Origin: Bdellovibrionales bacterium
Lineage (GTDB): Bacteria > Bdellovibrionota > UBA2428
Length of the DNA: 54,765 nt
Direction of reading: 5' to 3'
Assembly (NCBI GenBank): GCA_018266335.1
Contig: JAFEAR010000173.1
Coordinates: forward strand, 1 to 54,765
Shown: positions 27,319-37,004 of the stretch, one piece after another
Numbering within the stretch: the stretch's first letter is position 1
Layout: each line of letters starts with the position of its first letter
The notes under the pieces: generated by a model
Databases searched by the model: none
Told to the model about the DNA's origin: nothing
The model's input: the letters and a program-made list of their open reading frames with translations, nothing else
Program-made: the position numbers and the translations under genes

Positions 27319-29250
27319 TTTCGTTGGATCAGTAAAAGTGAATTCTTCGCAACGCTTAAAGGATTCGATCCGCTTGGCCTCCGCAGCATCATTAGAATTC
27401 ACTTTAACCGCCATACGCTTTCTCCAGGCAAGGAATTCATAGGCCCGCAACAACTTGGCTTCCGAGGAAATTATTGGGTAGTCAATCATACGCGTCCATC
27501 TATGCCCCACGAGTGAAGCCGACAGATCACGCAACTTCCTAATTTTTTCCTTTAGCGGCGACCTTATCTTGGTCAGCGAAGCTTCTCGGGCAGCCAATAT
27601 TTCGGCCTGCAATTCAAAACGAAATTCATCTATAGAGCCGCGAAACCCTCTTTTATCCAAAGCATCTAAAGCCTCGCCTACGCGAGTCTCCGCATCTTCG
27701 TCAAAAATCATCAGCTCTGCGGCGTCAGTCGCATCATCAAAATACGCGATCGGCAGGTCTTCGACTCTAACCAAGCCTTTCGCGGAATTAGCGTTAAACT
27801 TCCCGCCCTCGAGAAACAAATATTTTTCCAGAAACATTTTCAAAACGTCTCCGTCCAATAGATTCAGACTTACATCACTCATGCGTTCCGAGACGGTATA
27901 AGAAAACGAAAAACTCTTGTCCGATATTTCGTTATAAAGTTCTTTATAGGCCCGCTGCCGGCTTATAACTTGGGACAGACTAAGATCTCGCTTCTGGTCA
28001 AGAATATCCAATTCACTGACAACCTTAGCTTCTTCCATAAACTTGCGCAGGAGAAAGGCATAGCTAGGCAAACGATCGGTGCCCATTTTCTTGGCCATTT
28101 CGGCACCAAGCCAAGCAGCGTCGTCATTTTGCTTAAGCAAACCATCAATATAATAGGACAGCTCCTTTCCAAAGTTTTTGTTCGGCGCATAAGCATTGTC
28201 GTAAAATTTATTATACTCATTTATGACCATGGCCTCGAGACCACTACCCATTAAATCGGGAACGTCCCCTAAAAAATAGGCAAAACTTTCCGAGATATCC
28301 AGCGGTCGAGAAAAACTCGAAATTTGGGGCTGCATGGCCGCATAGACGTTTACATTCTGAAACTCTTCATGCGTCAGGTATTCCCAAAAAGCATCATTCA
28401 TGGACGGATGTGCCAAGTGTTTGGAGTCTAGAAAAAAGTCCAGAAGTTCGACTTTTCGATTTCGTGATGATCGGTTTCGGGCCTGCTCAGAAAGCACACA
28501 GGCATAATCCGACAAGGCAGTAACTGAGCCACCGCCATAACAGCTACTATCCGTCAGCGCCAACTTGATGCCACGGTCGCGCAATGCCTTGAGGCGAAGC
28601 ACGAAGGGGGCAAAATCTATGGGCATCATCTCCGCATCTCGATAAAGTGGTACCGTTAAGCCATCCAAGGCCTTAAAACCACCACTAAGAGCAGACGCGC
28701 AAATACCATGCGACACTTCACCCTTTTCTCCATCCTTATGCATCGGTGAACCGTGAGTAGAAATTTGGATCAGCAATTGACTCCCCTTGGGTAGAGCAAG
28801 GGACGATTCGAGAGCCCGGAGCAAACGATCCACAGTCGCCGCTTGCACTTCTTGTCCGGAAATTTCTTGCAATTGCCTTAACTGATCGGCATCGGCATCA
28901 GTAGGATTTGAAAAAAGAACCTGAGTCTCCCAGTGACGAGCACGTAAACTAGCGGTCAGTGAATGAACCGAAGGGAAAAACATATTTTTCTTTCCCGGGC
29001 GCTCCCATCCCACTTCACAATTGCCGCCAAAAATAATCGCGCGCGATACGGGTTGCCCTAAGCTCTGCTCCAAAACCGGAATCTGCATATCATCAGGATT
29101 AAGCATCGCCTGCGGCGTATTGGGAGGCATCGGCTCCTGCACTGTAGGACGTTGCGGCTGGGCTGCGGGGGCCTCCACGACCGCCCTCTCTTTGCTTGGT
29201 TTCGCACAAGCGCCAAGTAAAAGTGCCATCGCGACAATGTGATTTCTCAT
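27307..29250 (-). CDS. Lipoprotein with clan CD (caspase/legumain-like) peptidase motifs
   Basis: 647 aa. Signal peptide with lipobox (LLLGAC, Cys15) and a Pro-rich linker (~20-60), then a domain starting AIIFGGNCEVGW. A hydrophobic strand ends in His-Gly (LLIQISTHGSP, H166-G167) and a later strand ends in Cys (IKLALTDSSCYGGGS, C237). This strand-His-Gly / strand-Cys order is the signature of clan CD cysteine peptidases (C11, C13, C14). Residues ~330-647 are helical, charged, unrecognised. The gene is visibly richer in A/T than its neighbours. It is probably anchored in the outer membrane or facing the periplasm. The peptidase call is by motif only; a metacaspase-like role is open. Confidence 0.6.
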   Translation of the reverse strand: MRNHIVAMALLLGACAKPSKERAVVEAPAAQPQRPTVQEPMPPNTPQAMLNPDDMQIPVLEQSLGQPVSRAIIFGGNCEVGWERPGKKNMFFPSVHSLTASLRARHWETQVLFSNPTDADADQLRQLQEISGQEVQAATVDRLLRALESSLALPKGSQLLIQISTHGSPMHKDGEKGEVSHGICASALSGGFKALDGLTVPLYRDAEMMPIDFAPFVLRLKALRDRGIKLALTDSSCYGGGSVTALSDYACVLSEQARNRSSRNRKVELLDFFLDSKHLAHPSMNDAFWEYLTHEEFQNVNVYAAMQPQISSFSRPLDISESFAYFLGDVPDLMGSGLEAMVINEYNKFYDNAYAPNKNFGKELSYYIDGLLKQNDDAAWLGAEMAKKMGTDRLPSYAFLLRKFMEEAKVVSELDILDQKRDLSLSQVISRQRAYKELYNEISDKSFSFSYTVSERMSDVSLNLLDGDVLKMFLEKYLFLEGGKFNANSAKGLVRVEDLPIAYFDDATDAAELMIFDEDAETRVGEALDALDKRGFRGSIDEFRFELQAEILAAREASLTKIRSPLKEKIRKLRDLSASLVGHRWTRMIDYPIISSEAKLLRAYEFLAWRKRMAVKVNSNDAAEAKRIESFKRCEEFTFTDPTKLTD

Positions 29251-29458
29251 AATCTAAAGGTAGCAAGGACTAAGCCACGCCAGGCTCATCTGATATCGAC
29301 AAGCTATGTTCGTAATGGCTCGGAAATCGATCAAAGACTCTGCCACCGTTTAGAATCTCTACGGCAATTCGAGTTGCACACCGCGATTTCAAACGCAATT
29401 TTCGGGGCATAATCCCTGCATCTATTCCCTCAGACTCGTCTAACCGGGGGAAACAAGA

Positions 29459-29914
29459 ATGAATAAGTTAATCGCTCTCGCCATGACCACTCTACTTAGC
29501 CAAGCGGCCCTCGCGGACAACAACGCGCAAAAGTCCTATCAGTGCCAGAACGCTTCCGCGAAGGCCGACGCCAAGGAACCCTCGCAGATCAGTATTGAGT
29601 TCCCAATGGGCAGTCCCACGATTATCCAACTCTTTTTGTTCGATCTGAAGGACGGCGGACAACAAATGCGCGGCATGACCATGGCACGCCTCGATACGGC
29701 CGCCAGCACGCCCACCGAAATCGTTTACTCACACCTCGATCCGAGCGGAATCTCCGCCTCCACCTACAAATACGTCAGCGCCAAAGTCGCCATGGGGACC
29801 TCGCTAGAAACCATGCGCGTCACTTTGTCCGACAAGGATTCACCCGCCCACACCACCGTCTTTGCTAAGTGCCAAATCGTCGAGAGCGACGAACAGAAAA
29901 TTAGGGGAGATTAA
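29459..29914 (+). CDS. Small exported protein, function unknown
   Basis: 151 aa. Signal peptide (MNKLIALAMTTLLSQAALA), then a ~130-residue domain with two cysteines (YQCQNASAK near residue 29 and FAKCQIVES near 139) that could form a disulfide linking the first and last strands. No known motif. GGGGGAAAC precedes the ATG. The next gene begins 4 nt after its stop and has the same general form, suggesting a two-gene operon of periplasmic proteins. Confidence 0.65.
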   Translation: MNKLIALAMTTLLSQAALADNNAQKSYQCQNASAKADAKEPSQISIEFPMGSPTIIQLFLFDLKDGGQQMRGMTMARLDTAASTPTEIVYSHLDPSGISASTYKYVSAKVAMGTSLETMRVTLSDKDSPAHTTVFAKCQIVESDEQKIRGD

Positions 29915-29918
29915 ATTT

Positions 29919-30362
29919 ATGTCGATGCTTAAAAATGCCGCTCTCACTCTGGCCCTCTTCGCCACGGGTTTTGCCGCCCGGGCGGAATCACAGAAGGTGC
30001 TCAAGGGCACCCTCAACGGCGAAGCCGTGACGGTGCTCTACGGCACACCCATGAACACGAATGACGTCATCAAAGTTGGCAGCCGCACCTACCCCATCAA
30101 TAGCCAGGGCGACGACGAAATCGATGGCCGCCGTACCGTGGAGGAAAACGGCAAGATCGTGGTCGACGAAACAGTCATCATCAACCGCGATGCGGAATTA
30201 CTAAAGTCCGCTAAGCTCAATCGCGTAAATTTCTTGGAACAAATCGTTATCGCGAATCCCGAGGAATTTAAATGCGAGGCAAGCGCCACGGTCATCGTGC
30301 TCGTAGGCGACAACGCCCACGCTCCGTATCCGATGCGCGCTTACTGCATTGAGCTGAAATAA
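29919..30362 (+). CDS. Small exported protein, function unknown
   Basis: 147 aa from the ATG at 29919 (AGGGGAGA upstream); the longer open frame overlaps the previous gene. Signal peptide (LKNAALTLALFATGFAARAE), then a beta-rich domain with two cysteines (EEFKCEASATV and RAYCIELK) placed so that they could bridge the end of the chain. Not recognised. Confidence 0.65.
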   Translation: MSMLKNAALTLALFATGFAARAESQKVLKGTLNGEAVTVLYGTPMNTNDVIKVGSRTYPINSQGDDEIDGRRTVEENGKIVVDETVIINRDAELLKSAKLNRVNFLEQIVIANPEEFKCEASATVIVLVGDNAHAPYPMRAYCIELK

Positions 30363-30380
30363 ATTGGGAAATCCGCCCAA
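30363..30380 (-). terminator. Weak hairpin followed by T-rich stretch after the HD gene
   Basis: Read on the minus strand, TTGGG and CCCAA form a 5-bp stem with a 7-nt loop, followed by TTTATTT. It lies just past the HD phosphohydrolase stop and would end that transcript. The stem is short, so this is tentative. Confidence 0.3.
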
Positions 30381-30386
30381 CGAGCC

Positions 30387-31853
30387 TTAGCCGTCGAGCA
30401 GGCTCTTGGGCGGAGCCAGCAAATGTTCCGAAATTCCAGCCTTCACCATCCAGGCAATGGCTTTGCGCTCGTCTTCGCGCAAACAATACACGTGCGTCAT
30501 CTCGAAGCGCCGCACGTAATCGCTCTTCAGTAACAATGACAGCGATTCCATCGGTACTAACTTGCGCCGTTCTTCCAAATAAACCGGAAAATGCCCCCGC
30601 ACGCCCTTGGTGAGGTACGAGGTCGTGTGTCGCCACCAAAGTTTGGGCACGTCGCCCTTAATTTTTTTGGGCCGCGCCTTGCTCTTGAGTGAAGGGAACC
30701 AAGCCGTGGTGCCCGAAGAAACTTCGTACGGACGAATGAATTTCGCGAAGATATCTTTGTGTTCTTGGTTCACCGTGAACAGGTGTTTGGGCGCTACCCG
30801 ATCGCGAATGTGTTGGCCCCACTGCGAAGAGCGGTTCTCGAGCGTCTTACGCAGCAGCCACTCGTCCGACCACTTCACGTATTCGGTCAAGTCGGCATCA
30901 ATGTGAAAGTCCGGCAGTTCAGCCAGCGCGTTCTCGAGCACGACATCAAAACCAATCACGGTCTTGTGCGAGTACAGCTGCATGAACATGTGGAAGCGCG
31001 AAATCAAAAAGTCTTCGAACGCGTGGAGGGATTTACGTCGTAGGGCGATGCACATCTCGCCAGGATTTTCGGGATTCGGCCGCCAAATCATATTTCCCAG
31101 GAGCATTTCGCGATCGTACTGACCGTACGGCACCCCGGAGTAATGAGAGTCGCGCAATAGGTAGTCCATGCGATCGACGTCGAGTTCGCCGGACACCATG
31201 CTCTTCAGCGCGGCCTTTAGGCTCCAACGCCCGGATGGACCTACGCGGTTCATGAGCTGAAATTCTTGCGTGGGGATCACCCACTCATTGAGCACCGCTA
31301 CGATGTCCTGCGCTTCGAGACCGCCGAGCTGTCCACGCTCGTTGGCCATCATGGCAATAATCGCCACCGAAAAATCCTCGTGGCTCGTGGGCTGCGCAAG
31401 CCAGGCTTTTTTGCCGCTCATGTACTTGGGATCGATCCAGTGATCGGGAATCACGCCCTCTTCGAGGAAGGCTTTGCGAATGGGATGAATGGGCCGACCC
31501 GCGTTGTTCACGCCCTCTAGACTGTGCGAGAAGGGACCATGGCCGACGTCATGCAAAAGCGCCGCCAAACGAATGAGCCGCCGAAAGTAATCGCGCTGCG
31601 TGGGTTGCAGCGCGCGCGGTCCGTACGTTTCAACGAACTCATCGGCGATGCGATCGAAGACCAAACCCGCAACGTGCATGGCGCCGATGCTGTGCGAGAA
31701 GCGATCGTGCGTGGCTCCAGGAAAAACCAAATACAAAAAGGCCGTTTGCTTAATACGCCGCAAACGCTGGAAGAGCGGATGATCAATGACGGCGCGCTCT
31801 TCGGACGACATCGGGACCGTAAAGTGAACGGGGTCCCTGACTAAGTGCCTCAT
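30387..31853 (-). CDS. HD-domain phosphohydrolase (SAMHD1/dGTPase-like)
   Basis: 488 aa. N-terminal RDPVHFTVPMSSEERAVIDHPLFQRLRRIKQTAFLYLVFPGATHDRFSHSIG is the conserved opening of the SAMHD1/YpgQ-like family. The metal site is LAALLHDVGHGPFSHSLE (HD) with the earlier His in HDRFSHS and a downstream Asp in LDVDRMDYLLRDS. Such enzymes hydrolyse dNTPs to nucleoside and triphosphate, in housekeeping or phage defence. No SAM or other extra domain is seen. Divergent from the merR-isc operon. Confidence 0.9.
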   Translation of the reverse strand: MRHLVRDPVHFTVPMSSEERAVIDHPLFQRLRRIKQTAFLYLVFPGATHDRFSHSIGAMHVAGLVFDRIADEFVETYGPRALQPTQRDYFRRLIRLAALLHDVGHGPFSHSLEGVNNAGRPIHPIRKAFLEEGVIPDHWIDPKYMSGKKAWLAQPTSHEDFSVAIIAMMANERGQLGGLEAQDIVAVLNEWVIPTQEFQLMNRVGPSGRWSLKAALKSMVSGELDVDRMDYLLRDSHYSGVPYGQYDREMLLGNMIWRPNPENPGEMCIALRRKSLHAFEDFLISRFHMFMQLYSHKTVIGFDVVLENALAELPDFHIDADLTEYVKWSDEWLLRKTLENRSSQWGQHIRDRVAPKHLFTVNQEHKDIFAKFIRPYEVSSGTTAWFPSLKSKARPKKIKGDVPKLWWRHTTSYLTKGVRGHFPVYLEERRKLVPMESLSLLLKSDYVRRFEMTHVYCLREDERKAIAWMVKAGISEHLLAPPKSLLDG

Positions 31854-31921
31854 TCCCTAAGCCTAGCGAAAAAACAATGAAATCAACAGTATAGACGGCT
31901 TTTTGGCAGCCTAAAATAAGC

Positions 31922-31961
31922 CTTACCCGTACGTTAATGTTATGGTATACACTGGGGTAAG
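31922..31961 (+). promoter_or_regulatory. Candidate promoter/operator of the merR-isc operon
   Basis: CTTACCC (31922-31928) and GGGTAAG (31955-31961) form a perfect 7-bp inverted repeat with a 26-nt spacer. The left arm overlaps a possible -35 (TTACCC); a -10-like TATACA begins 17 nt later at 31946. The right arm overlaps the GGGG ribosome site of merR. Autoregulation by the MerR protein is a natural guess, but hexamers and spacing were chosen by eye. Confidence 0.4.
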
Positions 31962-31962
31962 T

Positions 31963-32490
31963 ATGGAAACTTACAGCATTGGACAACTGGCTAAGAAGGC
32001 AGACGTCTCGAACCGGACTCTTCGCTACTACGAAGAGCTGGGATTGATCACGCCTAAAAATCGCGGATCTAACCGTTATCGCTACTACGACGAAAGTCAC
32101 ATGCAGCGCCTGGCGACCATTAAAATGCTCCAGGACAGCGGTTTTGCCCTGAAGGAAATCGTGGCGGCGCTATCGCCCATGCTCGACCCCTCGGGCAACG
32201 TGACTTACGCGGGACAGGAAATCGCTAAACGCATTTACGAAGCCCTCGCCATTCAAAAGGCGAAGCTCGCCGAGCGTCAAAAAGAAATCGCTCAAACGGT
32301 CGACGAACTGGGCCGCACCATGGACCAGCTAAAAACCTGCTTCGGCTGCAAACTCTCGTCCTCCCTGGACGATTGTTCGAAGTGCGAACGCGGCCCCAGC
32401 GAGGTCACTCGCCTTGCCAACCAAAACCTCGACATGAAGCACGAACTCAATCATTACGCGGGCGCCGCTAACGGAGCGAAACATCAATGA
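31963..32490 (+). CDS. MerR-family regulator with CX2CX8CX2C motif, first gene of the isc operon
   Basis: 175 aa from the ATG at 31963 (GGGG 5 nt before it); an ATG at 31942 in frame is less likely. The N-terminal winged helix is classic MerR ([26 protein letters not shown], then [30 protein letters not shown]), followed by a dimer coiled coil (~85-125). The C-terminus has C126-X2-C129-X8-C138-X2-C141, suited to binding a metal ion or an Fe-S cluster. It occupies the place of IscR and overlaps iscS by 4 nt, so I infer it senses Fe-S or metal status and controls this operon. Confidence 0.85.
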   Translation: METYSIGQLAKKADVSNRTLRYYEELGLITPKNRGSNRYRYYDESHMQRLATIKMLQDSGFALKEIVAALSPMLDPSGNVTYAGQEIAKRIYEALAIQKAKLAERQKEIAQTVDELGRTMDQLKTCFGCKLSSSLDDCSKCERGPSEVTRLANQNLDMKHELNHYAGAANGAKHQ

Positions 32491-33710
32491 CTCTCAAGAC
32501 GCCCATTTACCTGGACAACAACGCGACCACCCCGATGGATCCGCGCGTCCTGGAAAAGATGATCCCCTACTTTATCGAGAACTTCGGCAACGCCGCTAGC
32601 CGCAACCATGCTTTCGGCTGGAAGGCCGAGGAAGCGGTGGAAAAAGCGCGCCAGCAAATTGCGGCGCTTATTGGGGCCGACTCCAAAGAGATCATCATCA
32701 CGAGTGGTGCGACGGAATCCGACAACCTCGCCATCCTGGGCGTGGCCGACATGTACAAGGACAAGGGCAATCACATCATCACCTGTGTGACCGAGCACAA
32801 GGCAGTTCTCGATCCCTGCAAACACCTCGAAGAGAGCGGTGCCTGCACCGTCACCTGGCTGCCCGTAGATAAAGACGGCCGCATCAGCCTGGATGAACTC
32901 CGCAAGGCAATCACCGACAAAACGATTCTCATTTCGATCATGCACGGCAACAATGAGATCGGTACGCTGCAAGACATCGCCGCGATTGGCAAAATCGCCA
33001 AAGAAAAAGGCATCATCTTTCACACCGATGCCGTCCAAACCGTAGGCAAAGTTCCGGTAGACGTAAACGCTATGGGCATCGACTTGCTCTCCATGTCCGC
33101 CCACAAAATGTACGGCCCCAAGGGCATCGGCGCCCTCTACGTGCGCCGGCGCAATCCGCGCGTGCGCCTCTCCCCGATTGTTTTCGGCGGTGGCCATGAA
33201 CGCGGCATGCGCTCGGGCACGCTCAACGTACCCGGCATTGTGGGCTTCGGTGAAGCCTGCGAAATTTGCCAAAAAGAAATGGCTTCGGAAGCCGAGCGCC
33301 TCAAAGGACTGCGCGATCGCCTTTGGCACGGGCTCGAGCGCGAGCTCGATCACCTCTACCTGAACGGTCACCCGACCGAACGAATTCCTGGCAACCTGAA
33401 CGTTTCGTTTGCGTACGTCGAAGGCGAAGCACTCATGATGGGCATTAAGGATCTGGCCGTTTCTTCGGGCTCGGCCTGCACGAGTGCCAGCCTAGAACCT
33501 AGCTACGTGCTACGCGCCACGGGCACCCGAGAAGACCTTGCCCACACGTCCATTCGCTTCGGCATGGGTCGCTTTACAACCACCGAAGAAGTTGATTTTG
33601 CCTGCAAGCGCGTCGTCAGCGAGGTCAAGCGGCTGCGCGAAATGTCCCCGCTCTACGAAATGGTCAAAGAAGGCATCGATATCGAATCCATCCAGTGGAC
33701 CGGACACTGA
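32487..33710 (+). CDS. iscS: Cysteine desulfurase
   Basis: 407 aa. PLP enzyme that moves sulfur from cysteine to IscU. Starts [15 protein letters not shown]; the PLP lysine lies in [17 protein letters not shown] and the mobile-loop catalytic cysteine in [17 protein letters not shown], matching group I IscS. ATG overlaps the stop of merR (ATGA). A 30-nt gap with AAGGAG leads into iscU. Confidence 0.97.
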   Translation: MTLKTPIYLDNNATTPMDPRVLEKMIPYFIENFGNAASRNHAFGWKAEEAVEKARQQIAALIGADSKEIIITSGATESDNLAILGVADMYKDKGNHIITCVTEHKAVLDPCKHLEESGACTVTWLPVDKDGRISLDELRKAITDKTILISIMHGNNEIGTLQDIAAIGKIAKEKGIIFHTDAVQTVGKVPVDVNAMGIDLLSMSAHKMYGPKGIGALYVRRRNPRVRLSPIVFGGGHERGMRSGTLNVPGIVGFGEACEICQKEMASEAERLKGLRDRLWHGLERELDHLYLNGHPTERIPGNLNVSFAYVEGEALMMGIKDLAVSSGSACTSASLEPSYVLRATGTREDLAHTSIRFGMGRFTTTEEVDFACKRVVSEVKRLREMSPLYEMVKEGIDIESIQWTGH

Positions 33711-33740
33711 AATTAGGCGACGAAGGAGTATAAGGAATTT

Positions 33741-34133
33741 ATGGCTTACTCAAACAAAGTAATCGACCACTACGAAAACCCCCGCAACGTGGGCTCGCTC
33801 GACAAGTCCGATGACCATGTGGGCACCGGCATCGTCGGCGCTCCCGAGTGCGGTGACGTCATGAAATTGCAAATCAAAGTGAGCGACGCCGGCGTGATCG
33901 AAGACGCTAAGTTCAAAACCTTCGGCTGCGGCTCGGCCATTGCTTCTAGCTCGCTCGCTACCGAGTGGCTCAAGGGCAAAACCGTGAACGAAGCACTCGA
34001 AATCAAAAACACGCAGATTGTCGAAGAACTCGCGCTGCCGCCCGTGAAAATTCACTGCTCGGTGCTCGCGGAAGACGCAATCAAAGCGGCCATTAAAGAC
34101 TACCAATCGAAGATCACCGCCCGTAAGGAGTGA
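33741..34133 (+). CDS. iscU: Fe-S cluster scaffold protein
   Basis: 130 aa. All three scaffold cysteines are present (GAPECGDVM, TFGCGSAIAS, IHCSVLAED), with the aspartate after the first Cys. The chaperone-binding LPPVK motif recognised by HscA is intact (ELALPPVKIHC), consistent with hscBA downstream. AAGGAG and AAGGAA precede the ATG. It assembles 2Fe-2S clusters with IscS. Confidence 0.97.
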   Translation: MAYSNKVIDHYENPRNVGSLDKSDDHVGTGIVGAPECGDVMKLQIKVSDAGVIEDAKFKTFGCGSAIASSSLATEWLKGKTVNEALEIKNTQIVEELALPPVKIHCSVLAEDAIKAAIKDYQSKITARKE

Positions 34134-34138
34134 GCGAT

Positions 34139-34492
34139 ATGGAAAACCTAGTGCAGCCGACCCCCAACGTAGTGCAAATGACCGAAAAGGCCGCGGGCCA
34201 GGTGCGCCTCATTCAGGAACGCGAAGGCCGCACCAATTCGCTCCTACGCGTAAGCGTGGTGGGCGGAGGATGCTCGGGCCTCTCGTACAAACTTTCCTTC
34301 GAGGAAGCGCCTAAGGATCGCGACAAGGTTATCGAATTGCACGGCATTAAAGTTGTGGTGGATCCCAAGAGCCTGCTCTTCCTGAAGGGCATTCAGGTGG
34401 ACTTCACCGACGGATTAACGGGTCAGGGTTTTGTGTTTAACAACCCCAACGCTAAATCGTCCTGCGGCTGCGGCACGAGCTTCTCGGCATAA
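34139..34492 (+). CDS. iscA: Iron-sulfur carrier/assembly protein, IscA/HesB family
   Basis: 117 aa from the ATG at 34139, which has AAGGAG 8 nt upstream; a GTG at 34130 overlapping iscU lacks that spacing. The three conserved cysteines are in VGGGCSGLSYKL and SSCGCGTSF. It carries or matures 4Fe-4S clusters. hscB begins on the next base after its TAA. Confidence 0.95.
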   Translation: MENLVQPTPNVVQMTEKAAGQVRLIQEREGRTNSLLRVSVVGGGCSGLSYKLSFEEAPKDRDKVIELHGIKVVVDPKSLLFLKGIQVDFTDGLTGQGFVFNNPNAKSSCGCGTSFSA

Positions 34493-35059
34493 ATGCGGCC
34501 CTTCTCCACGCTGGGCGTGCGGCCCTTCCTGCGGTCGGACGCACGAGCTCAGACCGAGCTGCTGGCGGAATTCCACCGTCGCAGCCGGCAGCTCCACCCC
34601 GATCGATTCATCAACGCCGCCGATAGCGTACGCGCCGAGGCCGAGGCTAAGTCGGCCGAGCTCAATTCTGATTATTCCATTCTTAAAGATACCTGGCGCC
34701 TCATTGATCACGTTCTCCGGGCCGCACCCGGCGAAGCCAGCGCGCAGGCCAGCAAAGGCGCACCGCCCGAACTCGCGGCGGACTACTTCGAACTCCAAGA
34801 AAGCTGGGCCGACAACGGCCCCGAAGCGTCGCGTGCGGCAGCTCAAGAGTTTCTAGCTAAGGTAGCTACCCTGCTTAAGGCGGCCGAGGCCGACACGCTC
34901 GCGCTGGCGAGCCAATTCCCCTATGGGGGCGCCGGTGACAGCGATACTGCACCCTGGACGCAGTCCGACCTTGAAAAAATCCGGTCCTCCGTCCATAAGG
35001 TCCGTTACTTCCGCAGTTTTGAAGCGGACATCCGGCGCAAATTTAACGTCGGAAACTAA
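34493..35059 (+). CDS. hscB: J-domain co-chaperone HscB
   Basis: 188 aa. The N-terminal J domain contains the HPD tripeptide (RRSRQLHPDRFINA, ~residue 36), followed by the three-helix C-terminal HscB domain that holds IscU (~95-185). It delivers IscU to HscA and stimulates its ATPase. The start is directly adjacent to the iscA stop (TAAATG). Rather divergent from the enteric protein, but the gene context settles the identity. Confidence 0.92.
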   Translation: MRPFSTLGVRPFLRSDARAQTELLAEFHRRSRQLHPDRFINAADSVRAEAEAKSAELNSDYSILKDTWRLIDHVLRAAPGEASAQASKGAPPELAADYFELQESWADNGPEASRAAAQEFLAKVATLLKAAEADTLALASQFPYGGAGDSDTAPWTQSDLEKIRSSVHKVRYFRSFEADIRRKFNVGN

Positions 35060-35074
35060 AGGAACTCGCAGGAC

Positions 35075-36961
35075 ATGCCCATTCAGATCGACCTTGGATT
35101 CTCGTCGCCGCAGAGTAAGCCTGCGGCCCCGCAGGGTCCGGTGGTGGGCATTGACCTCGGTACCACCAATAGCCTCATCGCCATCGTTGCGAAGGGCGAC
35201 ACGCAAGCGAAAATTCTGCGCCACGGCGACTCGGGTCTCCTCCCCTCCGTGGCCGAGCTAACTCCCGGCGGGCAGCTCGTGAGCGTGGGCCAAACGGCCT
35301 TCGACAAACGATCCGAGGGCTCCGGTCAAATTCTGTATTCGGTAAAACGTCTCATGGGTCGCACGCTCAAAGATTTGGGCGAAGAAGTGCGCCTTATTCC
35401 CTACGAGCTCGTCGATGACGTTGCTGCCGCGCAAGTAAAGATTCGCGTCGGAGCACGCGTGGTTTCGCCCATCGAAATTTCGGCGGAGGTCCTTAAGGAA
35501 CTCAAGCGCCGCGCGACCGCGGTGCTGGGCGAAGCCCCCACCCGCGCCGTCATTACTGTGCCCGCGTACTTCGACGACGCTCAGCGCACCGCAACCAAGG
35601 CGGCAGGTCGCTTAGCGGGCCTCGACGTGATTCGCATTCTCAACGAGCCCACCGCGGCGGCCTTGGCCTACGGTTGGTCCAACACAAAACCCGGCATCGT
35701 GGCCGTCTACGATTTAGGCGGCGGCACCTTCGACATTTCTATTCTGCGCATTCAGGAGAATCTCTTTGAAGTGCTCTCAACCGCGGGCGACACGCACCTG
35801 GGCGGCGACGACTTCGACCAGGCACTCGCCGAATGGGCGCTGGCGCAATTCATTGCGGCCGGCCATGCAACGCCACCGGCTAACGATCGGGCTCGTCGCC
35901 ATCTCATCGCCAAACTCGTCGCCGAAGCCGAAAAAGTCAAAAAGCAGCTCAGCCACACCCAAAGCGCCGACTTCCACTTAGACGCACATAAAATTTCCGT
36001 AACTCGTACGCAGGCCGAAAGTCTGTGGCTGCCCGTCATCGAGCGCTCGCTCGACTCCTGCCGCCGCGCCTTGGCGGACGCCAAAATTAATCTCAGCGAG
36101 ATCAGCGACGTTTTGCTGGTGGGCGGCTCAACCCGCGTGCCCCTGGTGCGCGCCAAGGTCAAAGAACTCTTCGGCCGCGAACCCAATGCCTCCATCAATC
36201 CGGACGAAGCCGTGGCTCTGGGCGCCGCGCTTCAGGCCAATGCCCTCGCAGGTACCGGCAGCGAACACCTGCTCCTGGACATCATTCCGCTCAGCCTGGG
36301 CATCGAAACCATGGGCGGCGCCGTCACCAAACTTATCCACCGCAACTCGACCATTCCCAACGAGGCGCGGGAAGTCTTTACCAACCATGCCGAAAAACAA
36401 ACGGCCTTCGACATCCACGTGCTCCAAGGCGAACGCGAGCTCTCTAAGGATTGCCGCTCGCTGGCCCGATTTAAACTGCGTGGCCTAGACCCCGCCCCTC
36501 CCGGATTCCACCGGGTAGAGGTGCTGTTTCGCATCGACGCTAATGGCATTCTGAACGTGCGCGCCACGGATCTGCGGTCGCAGAAGGCCCACGAAATTGA
36601 GGTTAAGCCCAGCTACGGCATGACCGAGGACGAACTCCTCCGCATGCTGGAAAGCTCCTTCGATAAGGCCGAAGAAGACATGTCAGCGCGCCAATTGGTC
36701 GATGCCCGGATTGAAGCCGACACCATTATTCGGGCCGCCGAACGGACCATTGCCAGTGCCGGCCACCTGATTGAGCCCCGGGAGCTGGCCGAGGTAAAGG
36801 CCCGCCTGGTAGACCTGCGCAACGCCCATACGGGCAGCTCGGCCGAGAAAATCCGCGAAGCCATTGCCGAATTCGACGTCGTCTCGCGGGATTTAGCCGA
36901 ACTGCAGGTGAACGCCGCCCTCCAGAGCGCCCTCAGCGGCAAAGACGTCAACAAGACATAA
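35075..36961 (+). CDS. hscA: Hsp70-type chaperone HscA
   Basis: 628 aa, near the 616 of E. coli HscA. The nucleotide-binding domain starts [16 protein letters not shown], with [16 protein letters not shown] and [18 protein letters not shown]; the substrate-binding domain follows from ~395 ([13 protein letters not shown]). The short C-terminus without the DnaK EEVD-type tail also favours HscA. It releases the nascent cluster from IscU. Last gene of the isc set; fdx and iscX are not found after it. Confidence 0.95.
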   Translation: MPIQIDLGFSSPQSKPAAPQGPVVGIDLGTTNSLIAIVAKGDTQAKILRHGDSGLLPSVAELTPGGQLVSVGQTAFDKRSEGSGQILYSVKRLMGRTLKDLGEEVRLIPYELVDDVAAAQVKIRVGARVVSPIEISAEVLKELKRRATAVLGEAPTRAVITVPAYFDDAQRTATKAAGRLAGLDVIRILNEPTAAALAYGWSNTKPGIVAVYDLGGGTFDISILRIQENLFEVLSTAGDTHLGGDDFDQALAEWALAQFIAAGHATPPANDRARRHLIAKLVAEAEKVKKQLSHTQSADFHLDAHKISVTRTQAESLWLPVIERSLDSCRRALADAKINLSEISDVLLVGGSTRVPLVRAKVKELFGREPNASINPDEAVALGAALQANALAGTGSEHLLLDIIPLSLGIETMGGAVTKLIHRNSTIPNEAREVFTNHAEKQTAFDIHVLQGERELSKDCRSLARFKLRGLDPAPPGFHRVEVLFRIDANGILNVRATDLRSQKAHEIEVKPSYGMTEDELLRMLESSFDKAEEDMSARQLVDARIEADTIIRAAERTIASAGHLIEPRELAEVKARLVDLRNAHTGSSAEKIREAIAEFDVVSRDLAELQVNAALQSALSGKDVNKT

Positions 36962-37004
36962 TCCCCCCTTTATCCCAGCGTCATTGCAGGGTAAATTAGC
37001 CCGC

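Noticed and set aside
29251..29458. 208-nt gap between the clan CD lipoprotein and the exported proteins
   Set aside because: Must contain divergent promoters, but no convincing hexamer pair, hairpin or small RNA signature stood out.
32484..33371. Minus-strand open frame of 295 aa across iscS
   Set aside because: Antisense shadow of an unmistakable cysteine desulfurase.
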